The position numbers and the translations under genes were made by a program. Under the pieces are notes generated by a model, which saw only the letters and a program-made list of their open reading frames with translations, was not told the origin of the DNA and made no database searches. A stretch of 64,000 bases of DNA from Azolla caroliniana (taxonomy: Eukaryota > Polypodiophyta). Positions 34,611-43,560 of the stretch are shown here, piece after piece; positions within the stretch are counted from its first letter, which is position 1, and each line of letters starts with the position of its first letter. The stretch is taken from assembly GCA_043228905.1 (NCBI GenBank), contig JBHGNT010000008.1, positions 8,866,001-8,930,000 of the forward strand. Direction: 5' to 3'.

Positions 34611-35046
34611 AGTAGGAGAGTCGCTAAAATGGGGAGAGAGGGGCGTGGATGTTGTGACCTAAATAGTAGGAGAGTCACTCTAATGGGGCATTTAAGTAAT
34701 GGAGATAAGAGGAACATGTTATGTAACTTCCAACATGCCCATGATATTGCATTGCAATGGATACTCCATTATCCATCATTATGGAGGACTGGTGCTATTT
34801 TTATGTACATGATCTGGATGGGGAGAGAGAGGCATGGATGTAGCCACCTAAACGATAGGGATTTGTGCCTAAGAGGGCCATTTAAGCAACAAAGATAAAA
34901 TGAACATATAATGTTTCGTCCAACATGCCCATGATATTTCATAGTGAAGACATAAGGCATTACAATGTGTACTCCATTATCCATCATTTGCAGGGCTGTT
35001 GCTATTTTTAGTATGTAGATGCTCCATTGCATCGAGGTGGATATAG
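34611..35046 (+). repeat. Foreign insert with two 189-bp units inside copia E2
   Basis: Between the gag basic region and the integrase core, where E1 and A-type copias carry zinc knuckle, protease and integrase N-terminus (about 1 kb), E2 has unrelated DNA. It contains two related units starting ATGGGGAGAGAG at 34629 and 34818 and ending with CTCCATTATCCATCATT and GCTATTTTTA...ATGTA. Part of each unit matches CK1 intron 4 (26485-26572). No reading frame is supported. Confidence 0.75.
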
Positions 35047-37590
35047 TACTTTGTGACATTCATTGACGACTATGGTCGTAAGTTGTGGGCTTTCGTACTA
35101 AAGTCAAAGGACCAAGTACTGTCATTCTTTAAGGAGTTCCAGGCTAGAGCGGAAAGAGAGTTGGGTCGGAAGTTGAAGGCTGTCCAAACCGACAATGGTG
35201 GCGAATATAAAGGGCACTTCGAAGAATACTGCAAGGCCCAAGGTATTAGAATCAAATACATAGTACCGAAGACCCCTGAGTTAAACGGGCTTGCAGAGAG
35301 GATGAATCAGACGATAATTGAAAGAGGAAGGAGCATGACGTCGCATGCTAAGCTGTCGAAATCATATTGGGCTGAGGCAATGTATACAACAGTTTATCTG
35401 ATCAACAAGTCTCCCTTAGTGCCATTGAAAGGTGATGTCCCACATAGGGCAAGGACAGGAAAGGATGTCTTCTAACAACACCTGAGGGTGTTCATATGCT
35501 TAGTATATGTGTATGTTACTAAGGATCAAAGGTCGAAGCTTGACAGTAAGTCGAAACCATGTATATTTCTCGGGTACTCGGAGGATGAGTTCGGCTACAA
35601 GGTGGGACCTAGTCGATAAGAAAGTAGTGAGGATTTGGATGTAGTCTTTTTGGAAGACAAGACAATTGAGGACCGGAAGCAACAAAAGTTGGAATCGACT
35701 TCCCAGTCGACTCCCAATACCACTGACTTAAGACTAGTCGAACCGACATAGTTGGCTGGTCGGAGACAGCTAGTCGGCACAGCCGAATCCGAGTCGGCCA
35801 ACTCGAAGAAACTGACCAATACATATGAGTCGGAGTCAGTAGACCTATTAAAGTCAATAGAGGAATATGAGTTGGAGTCGGCTAACCTTGAGCAACCGAT
35901 CAACATGTATGAACCTGAGCCGAGAGAAGAGTCGATAGACACAATGGGTGGAAGGAGATACCCACTCAGAGAAAGGAGAGCACTGACTACATATGATAGT
36001 CAATACATCCTCTTGACTAATGAAGGTGAGCTTGAGTGCTATGATGAGGCCATAGCTGACAAGCACAAAGAGAAATGGATGAATGCAATGCAAGATGAGA
36101 TGGACTCCTTGCATGAGAATTACACCTATGACGTGGTTGAGTTGCTGAAAGGGAAGAGAGCACTTAGAAACAAGTGGTTCTACAAGGTAAAGATTGAAGA
36201 AGTTGACAACACACCTAGATATAAAGCCCGCATTGTTGTGAAGGGGTTTCAACAGGAAAAGGGTGTAACTTGACTTTGACGAAATATTCGCACCAGTTGT
36301 GAAAATGACATCCATCCGAATTGTTCTAAGCATAACTATCAGTGTGGATCTGGAGATAGAATAGTTGGATGTCAAAACAACATTCTTGCACGGGGAGCTA
36401 GATGAGGAGATCTACATGCAACAACCCGAAGGCTTTGAGGAGAACGGAAAAGAGAACCTGGTGTGTTGACTCAAGAAAAGCTTGTATGGTTTGAAACAAG
36501 CTCCACGCCAATGGTACAAGAAGTTTGAGTCCTTCATGTTGGAACACGGGTTCCACAAAACACAAGCAGATCATTGTGTGTTCGTTAAAAGGTACGATGA
36601 AGGTGACTTCTTGATTCTCTTATTATATGTGGATGACATGTTGATGGTCAGACAAGACACAAAGAGGATCGTGAGCTTCAAGAAAGCATTGGGCAAGTCG
36701 TTTGCCATGAAAGATCTTGGATTGGCCAAATAGATTTTGGGGATGCACATAGTTCGGGACAAAACTAAGAAAGTGCCATGGGTGTCACAAGAGAAGTATG
36801 TTACAAAGGTCCTAGAAAGAATCAACATGTCAAAAGCAAAGCCGGTCGGTTCGGCATTACCGACAAACTACAAGCTGAATGCAAAGCAATGCTCGAAGAG
36901 CGAGAAGGAGAAGGCTGAGATGAGGAAAGTGCCATATGCCTCGCCTGTCGACAGTTTGATGTATGCAATGGTTTGCACGAGACTAGACATAACATTTGGT
37001 GTGGGAGCAGTAAGCCGATACAGGAGTAATACAGGAAGAGAACACTGGGCATCGTTAAAGTGGATACTCAAGTACTTGAAAGGCACCTCAAGGGTATGCC
37101 TTTGGTATGGTGTCGGAAAACCTATCCTTGAAGGTTTTACTGACTTTGAAATGTCGGGGGACGTAGACTCAAGCCGATCCACATCAGGTTATCTGATGAC
37201 CTATGCAGGGGGAGTAATGTCATGGCAGTCACGACTACAGAAGTCTATGGCCTTGTCGACCACAGAGGCAGAGTATATGGCAACGGTAGAGGCCGACAAA
37301 GAATTGATTTGGATGAAGAATTTCCCCAATGAACTAGGAATGAAGCAAGAGAGTATCCTACTCCACTGTGATAATCAAAGTGCCATACACCTAGCCAAGA
37401 ACACTGCATACCACTCCTGAACCAAGCATATACAGAGAAGGTATCACTGGTTGCGGGAGAAAGTAGATGATGGGGAGTTTCCCTTGTGAAGATCCATATT
37501 GAAGACAATATGCTCACGAAGAACCTACCGATGGATAGACTCAGAGTTTGTCGACAAAAGACGAGACTAGCTGACTCCCTCCCATAGGAG
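35047..37590 (+). pseudogene. Copia E2 integrase core, RT and RNase H, broken
   Basis: Integrase core from YFVTFIDD with intact QTDNGGEY and GLAERMNQT, then CIFLGYSEDE, an acidic spacer (35752-36000), RT (NKWFYKVK; TFLHGELDEEIYMQQPEGF; LLYVDDMLMV) and RNase H (SSRSTSGYLMTYAGG; STTEAEY; SAIHLAKNTAYHS). Stops occur at 35473, 36466, 36731 and 37418, and frameshifts near 35600, 36270 and 37485. The codon equivalent to the shared TAG of the A/B pol copies is CAA here (36091-36093). Confidence 0.85.
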
Positions 37591-37603
37591 TAAAGGGGGA
37601 GTT

Positions 37604-38143
37604 TGTTAGGAATATGTCCCTTTTGTGGGAGGAGCCGACAATTTGAGTCGACAGTCGAAGACAATGAGTAACCGACTAGTCGGGTTGAGAGCCGACAGTC
37701 GATGACATAGAGAGTCTATAATAGATGATCCAAGTGGAGGACAAGACCGACTAGTCGGGCCGACTAGTCAGTCGACATAGGAGTCGGCTAGTCAAATCGA
37801 CTAGATGACCAATCCACGGATTAACTATTATTATTATTATTTGATAATGATAATAACAGTTGTATTTGTAAATAGCCCATAATGTGTATGAGTATAAATA
37901 CAACTAGAACAAAAATTATGTGTGTGTATAACAGAAAGAGCAGAATATAGCAAAGTGCTGTGTAGGTAGAGGAAGAGAGAGAGAGAGAGCGGCGATAGAG
38001 TTCAACGAACTCTATGGTTTTCCTCATTTAGGGTTTCCACGTAAAACGATGTGCATTGTGTATTGATCCATTTTCCTGTTTTTCCCCGTTCTGTCTATAC
38101 ATTCAATGTATCTTCCTCACTGATTTACAATCCCTTCCCAACA
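37604..38143 (+). repeat. 3' LTR of copia E2
   Basis: 540 bp after the tract AAAGGGGGAGTT. Ends CCAACA and is followed by CATAT. It contains GACTAGTCGGGCCGACTAGT, a near-palindrome, and ATTATTATTATTATT. Confidence 0.9.
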
Positions 38144-38148
38144 CATAT

Positions 38149-38510
38149 AAAAATATGAAACTAGGGCAAAAGGTAGGTGTGGTAGGAACATAACATAACA
38201 TTGTATGTATAGAGAGTGTGTGTGAGAGAGAAAGAGTGAGCGTGAGAGAGTGGCGGCACATTTACTGTGGAACTTGCCAAGAACCCTAAGTGGGTATTCT
38301 CTAAGTTACAGAGAGTTTGTAACCTATTCTTTCTCCTGTGTATTGTCTGTTCATATAGTGGAATATCTATTCCTGTGGTTTCCCCCCTAATTTAGGGTTT
38401 CCACGTAAAACGGTGTGTACTATGTATTTTCTGTGTATTCGTTGTTTTCTTGTTTCCGTGAGCTACATTTCAACATATCTTTCCACAGATCTATGGTCTT
38501 GTTTGCTACA
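38149..38510 (+). repeat. 5' LTR of copia E1, right part
   Basis: It resumes just at the TATA region (CATATAAAAATATG) and carries ACTAGGGCAAAAGG. It ends GTTTGCTACA. A primer site, TGGTATCAGATC, follows at 38514-38525. Confidence 0.8.
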
Positions 38511-38538
38511 GATTGGTATCAGATCTTGAGGTGCAAAA

Positions 38539-38617
38539 ATGGAAGGAGGTGTGAGCGGCTTTCCAAGCATGATGGTCCTAAACTCACACAACTACTCAGA
38601 TAGGAAGATCTTCTAAT
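38539..38617 (+). pseudogene. Copia E1 gag, first piece
   Basis: ATG 38539 begins MEGGVSGFPSMMVLNSHNYS. After CTAAT (38613-38617) the gypsy D LTR starts. The gag continues at 52572 with the same CTAAT and then VKDLYEPID. Confidence 0.85.
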
Positions 38618-39052
38618 TGTTAACTCTTCGGGCCGGACAATGGCCTAACACAGGGTGTCTACGGAAGACACTTCACCAAAGGGTGTTACGGCAACCGGAT
38701 TAGACTCAACGCTTAATCCGACTTAATTAAGTTACTTAGCATGATCGTCTTTCATAATTACACGCGTAAAATATAACAATTAAGACAGAACGACAATTAA
38801 CACAAAAAGATAACAACGCTAAGCTTCTATTAATTAACCGCTATCTATTACATTGTATCCGGGCCTTTAAATAGGTTTCCGGTCTGTATTACAAAATGGT
38901 GCCATCCGCACCTGTTCGGGATCGGTCCGGATCCGGAACGGCATACTGATTCCGGTCCGTCCGTCCACACTCATAGCTTAATTACAACCACATTCCTACT
39001 ACTTAAATATCTCTCCATTTCCCACTCTGGACTCCTTTGCCGGCCGGTAACA
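38618..39052 (-). repeat. 3' LTR of gypsy D
   Basis: 435 bp; pairs with 52137-52571. It contains CTTTAAATAGG, a likely promoter box, near 38870. No clear polypurine tract precedes it on the element strand. Confidence 0.9.
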
Positions 39053-39124
39053 CATGGCACGCCCGTGGGACAATACCTTGTACGTCGAATCCACAACCGA
39101 CCCTTGCTATTCTTCATCCAAAAT

Positions 39125-41881
39125 ATCCAGAATGCTTTGTTCGAGAGGCTCCAATGGTTCATCTGGAAGTGGTTGTTGTTGCTCTGTTGATGTCTGCTGC
39201 GGCGGGTCCGTTGGTAGCTGCTACGGCTGCTCCTCCGTTTGTTGCTCTGACACCGGCGTCTCCGTCGTTGCTCCCTCTGTCGTAGTGGTCTCCGGTTGAT
39301 TGATACCGGGCTGGCCCTCAGCCGGCGACGGTTCCTCATCACTAAGGTTAACCGTTGCCGCTTCCCGTGCTTTTTCTTCCCGAACCCGGGACCGCTCGTA
39401 GCTTTCAAACTGGATTTGAGCGTCCAGCCTATCATCGTCTAGCTGAGCTACGAGCTGCCTGACCTGCGCCAGCTGTTCATCTGCCAAGACTTGGAAGTCG
39501 TCAGCCAGCTCGTCCCGTATGGTGGTGAAGTCCTCGGAAGTCAACGTATAACAATCATCTCCTTCCTTCCGCCGGTTTGCCACATCTGCCCGTAGCAACT
39601 GGAGTTCCGCTGCGTTTTGTGCCCACTTTGTCCACCATTTTACGGAGCTTTCATCAATCAAGTGTTTTGTCTGATTCAGCCATGCCCGGAGGATGGACTG
39701 AATCTGGCTCGTTCCCAATTGCGATTTGGTTTCCGCTGCTTGCCGTTCCTCCTTCAATTGTTTGATGATTTTGACATTGTCCTCCGCCTGCGCCTTGTAA
39801 TGCGTCAATTGCCTTTTATATGTGCTTTGTCATTTCTGCAATACTGTTGACGCTCTCTCTTTGTCTTCTTGCTGCTGCCTTTGGAGCTCCATCCGGACCT
39901 TCTCCGCCTCGTCCAAGCGTCTTGTATTTTCCGCACGTTCGTCGGCGATCGCCGTCACGGCCCGATCAACTGCCTGCTGGAGCTCGGCCATCCGTTCTTT
40001 ATGCTCCGTTTCCAGCCGTTTGTAGTCCCGGTGCAGGTGCTCAAAGTCCTCTGTCTTTTGCTTGAGCCGTGCGTTGATCTGTCGACGAGCCCGGTCCTCG
40101 CGGTCCTTCTGTTGGCGGAGCTCTTCCTTTAGCCGTTCAATCTCTATTTCTGCCGTTTTCCGCAGCTTGTCCTTTTGCTGCAGCACTTTGTCTTTCTCCT
40201 CCTTTAGCCGGTCGTACGCTTGATGGCCTTTCCGGAGGCTCTCCTCTGCCTGGCGGAGGTTCTCAACAGTCTTCTTTAATTCAGCTTCGGCCGCTGTCTT
40301 CAATTCCCGTTCACGGCTCCTTAGCGCTTCTTGTGCAGCAAGTTCGTCTCTCAATTCCGCAAGCTCCTGGGCTTGCGCCGCATCTCTCGCCGGAACGGTT
40401 TCCGTTGCCGGGGTCTTATTGCTATGTACAGGTCGATCCGTTTCTTTATTCTGTACACTTACCGGAGTCACCGGTGATTGGATCTGTGTTGCCGTTAAGG
40501 CCATTTTGGCCATCTCTGTCGTGACCTGATCCAAGTCTTTTTCAAGGCACCGGATTCTGGACCGGGCCGTCTCTAGTTGTTCGGTTGTGACGAGCAACTG
40601 TTCGCTTTGCGCTCTTTCTTCCGCCTCAATATACCCCACTGCTCCGGCAATCTGTTCGCCTATCCACAGGAGCCACAAGCTACCGGTGCCTTGTTGTGCT
40701 TGCACGGAGGTTTGACAGATGGGCTCACTTGTAGAGGGGTGGTCCCGCCTGATTGCGCCGAGTTGCAGTTCCGTTTCTGCCCGTGGACCACCCTGCTATC
40801 TTGGTTCCCCTTGCGCTTCTTCTTGGCTGGCCGAGGGAGGCTGCATTGACCTTTCCGGCTCTGGCAGGATGGGACTTGCCGGTGTTGCCGGTGGTGCCGG
40901 GGCTTCTGATTCCGGTGCCATGCGCACCGGTTCCGGTTCCTTCCTTGGCGTGGGAGTCTCAGTAAGGGGAGCCGGTGTTCCCTCTGTCTGAGGGTCTGAA
41001 CGTTTCCCGACTATCTCAACGGTCCTTGCCGACGATCGTTGCTGGAGGTGCTCCGTAGGCTCCTCCTCTATTTCCTCTTCCTGAGCCCCGACATTGAGTT
41101 TTGCTGCCAAGGGGCCCGCTTCTCTATTCCCCGGTCGGCGGAGTGTAACATTTACGGGCCGTGCCGGTTGTTCCTCCTGCGCCTCCGTTGGGCGCTTCCG
41201 GCTGCCGCTTCCTGCTGCTGCCTGTTTTGCATCCGCCGCCTTTCCCTTAGTAGCCTTAGAGGCCAACAACTGTTGTCGTTTGGAAGCCGTCTTTGGGGTG
41301 CCGTCCGCCACTCTTCCTCGCTTCTTGGGCTGGACGGGCTGGACGGGTGGCACAAGCAAGGTGAGCCACTGCGTTACGGCGTGCCATATCCTCCGTCCGT
41401 CTCGGCCTTCTTTGCCGTCTTTGCCTTTGACGATCTTGATCGCCGCACACAACCCGTCTGCGATCAATACCGGCCAATCCACCTTGACCCCTTCATAGGT
41501 GGCGATGATCATCCCTGCCCGGTTCTGCGGCATGACCGGGGGTCTAGGGTACACGTGGCCGTACTCGTGGAGCACACGAGCAATCTCGCGGAACAGCATA
41601 TCTCCGCCGCCCTGTGTCCGGTAGCCCTTGCTGGCTAGAGAATACTCACCAAAATACCTGATGAGTTGCTCCGGGGTTGGATTGTCGATTGTGAGTATGC
41701 CTCCCTCCGGAAGGCCTGTTAACGCTCGAATCGCCTCTGCCGTTATGACCTTTGTGTCGATTTCTTTGATCACTTTGTCGGCTTCTTTGTGTGGCGGTAC
41801 TTCCATCATCATCAAGAAGCCCTCGAGCCCGTGTTGTTTTAGCCATGTCTTGGCGGCTTCCGACAGCGTTTGCGGGTCCAT
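39125..41881 (-). pseudogene. Gypsy D post-pol ORF3: basic region plus long coiled coils
   Basis: One minus-strand frame runs from ATG 41881 (MDPQTLSEAAKTWLKQ; an earlier in-frame ATG is at 42103) to about 39125. It is split by TAG at 40796-40798, TGA at 39830-39832 and a stop at 39221. Residues 1-190 form a compact-looking domain (ITAEAIRALTGLPEGG; FREIARVLHEYGHVYP; VDWPVLIADGLCAAIK). A Lys/Arg-rich stretch with PKKRGR and KTASKRQQ follows, a likely nuclear localisation signal, then a Pro/Glu-rich part. From about 40600 to 39830 there is a long heptad-like coiled coil rich in Glu, Lys, Arg and Gln. A second helical part and a Gln/Thr/Pro-rich end follow. It has no membrane segment, so it is not envelope-like. 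Function is unknown; I do not recognise the family. Confidence 0.7.
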
Positions 41882-42212
41882 TTCTGTGTCGAGGTCGGAT
41901 TGCGGTGGCGAGGTTGGATGGTGATGAGAGTGAGGTTGAGAGAGAGAGAGTTCAGAAGGCGGGGGTTCTCTGTGCACAGGTTCTCGTCTGATGATCTTGC
42001 AGCGTCTTGGTGCTTCTGTGCTCCTGGGTTCGCGAAAGTAAAGGGTCTCTACGCGCAATGGTTTTTGTCTGTGCATTCTGGCGCCTTTTTTGAGTGTGTG
42101 CATGTCGTGTACTAAAATAGCATTATGTCCTGTGGTGGCGCTTTAAATGCCCACTACGTACCTTTTCGCTCCTCGCTCTTTCATCCATTCATTCCTCACT
42201 TTTGCATGATTG

Positions 42213-42233
42213 TTTTTTTTTTTTTTTTTTTTT
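42213..42233 (+). repeat. 21-bp T homopolymer
   Basis: Poly-A on the gypsy D sense strand, between the pol stop at 42256 and ORF3. Confidence 0.95.
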
Positions 42234-42255
42234 AACAATTTAATTTAGTGTGAGG

Positions 42256-43560
42256 TCACTTGTCCGTTGGTCCTCTCGGACCCTTACCGGCCTCATTTTC
42301 CCCAGTTACCGGCTCGTCGTCTCTACCGTCTTGGTGGTTGCCGTTTCCCTCACTGGTGTCGGTCCTTTGCTCAAATGGGTTCTTAGGCATCGGTCCTCTA
42401 TATGGCTTCAACCGGAATCCGTTGACCCATTTGCCTAGCACTTCGCCGGCAAGTGTCCCTAAGTGGTAGGATCCATTATACTCCCGTGTTAGCCAATACG
42501 GTCCGGTCCATCTAAACCGTAGTTTACCCGGCATCTTGCTCATCCGGGTCTGAAATACTAACACCGGTTTGCCGATTGCGAACATTTTTTCGTTTCCTTT
42601 CCTGTGCCAGTAGACAAATGCTTTCCGTCGCCGCTGCTCCAATTCTAAGTGCAGGATGCAGGCCAGTCGTCGTTCCTCGAGTTCACACAGCGCTGTCAAC
42701 CGTATTGCCTACGAATCCTTCTCGTTCAGCCGTTCCCGTAGTTGGATCCGTAAGCTGGGTACTTGGAATTCCACCGGCATTACTACCTCTAGTCCAAATG
42801 CTAGCCGGAACGGTGTTGTTCGGATGCTCGTCTTGTATGCCGTCCGGTATGCCCAAAGCGCGCTATGTAGCTTTGTGTCCCAATCCGTTCGGTTTTCGTT
42901 GACGATCTTCCGGAGGATATTCTGGAGCGTCTTGTTCGTTGATTCCGCTAAACCGTTCGCCTGTGGATAGTAAGGTGTGCTCCGTTTGTGGACAACGGCA
43001 TAGAATGTCGTCAGGCTTTCCACTACTTGGCCGAGAAAGTGCCCTCCTTGGTCGCTTATTAATTCGATTGGGCATCCGTAACAACACCAGATGTACTCTA
43101 TAGAAATTTTGCCGTTGACGCAGCAGTGTTGTCCCTTAAAGCTTTGGCCTCCACCCATTTCGTGCAGTAATCCGTAGCAACGATGACGTACCGATTACCC
43201 GTTCTCATTGCTGGTGGCTTGAACGGTCCTACAAAGTCCAGCCCCCACTTCTGGAATGGCTCGAGTGGTAGTACCGGCTGGTGTGGCATACGAGCCTGCT
43301 CCGTTGGCTGGCCCATTCTCTGGCATAGGTCACATTCTTTTGCGTATCGTACTGCATCTCTTAATGTCGTTGGCCACAATAGGCCACTTTGCCATATTTT
43401 CCTGGCCGTCGCATCTCCGGCATAGTGACCTCCGGCAACTCCGCAGTGGGCTTCCCTCAGTATCAGTTCCTTTTCATCGCTGCGCAACGCCCGACTCCAT
43501 ATGCCGTCCGCGCCCTTGTGGTACAGTGTGTCTTGCAGTAAGCAGAAATGTCGGCTTTGC
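42256..43560 (-). pseudogene. Gypsy D integrase
   Basis: Reads from [17 protein letters not shown] through the HHCC zinc region ([21 protein letters not shown]), the core with LDFVGPF (first Asp), ISDQGGHF (second Asp) and GLAESTNKTL (Glu), and a C-terminal part with RWTGPYWL. A one-base frameshift lies near 43110, a TAG at 42709-42711, and the frame ends at 42256. The first few residues linking RNase H to integrase were lost at the copia A2 junction. No chromodomain follows. Confidence 0.85.

Larger units (their letters stand above)
33232..38143 (+). mobile_element. Copia E2, complete with LTRs and target duplication
   Basis: LTRs at 33232-33846 and 37604-38143 begin TGTTAGGAATA and end CCAACA. 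The duplication CATAT flanks both ends (33227-33231 and 38144-38148). Element order is 5' LTR, primer site, gag, a foreign insert in place of nucleocapsid-protease-integrase N-terminus, integrase core, RT, RNase H, polypurine tract, 3' LTR. It is inserted in the 5' LTR of E1, a relative with the same gag type. Numerous stops make it non-autonomous. Confidence 0.9.

Noticed and set aside
39125-41881. ORF3 of gypsy D as a retrovirus-like envelope gene
   Set aside because: Its position fits, but there is no signal peptide, no hydrophobic fusion or membrane segment and no glycoprotein-like Cys pattern. The protein is charged and coiled-coil rich.
39037-41991. Many + strand ORFs of 60-200 codons opposite gypsy D ORF3
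   Set aside because: They are shadows of the strongly biased minus-strand ORF3. They show no family motif and no consistent frame.
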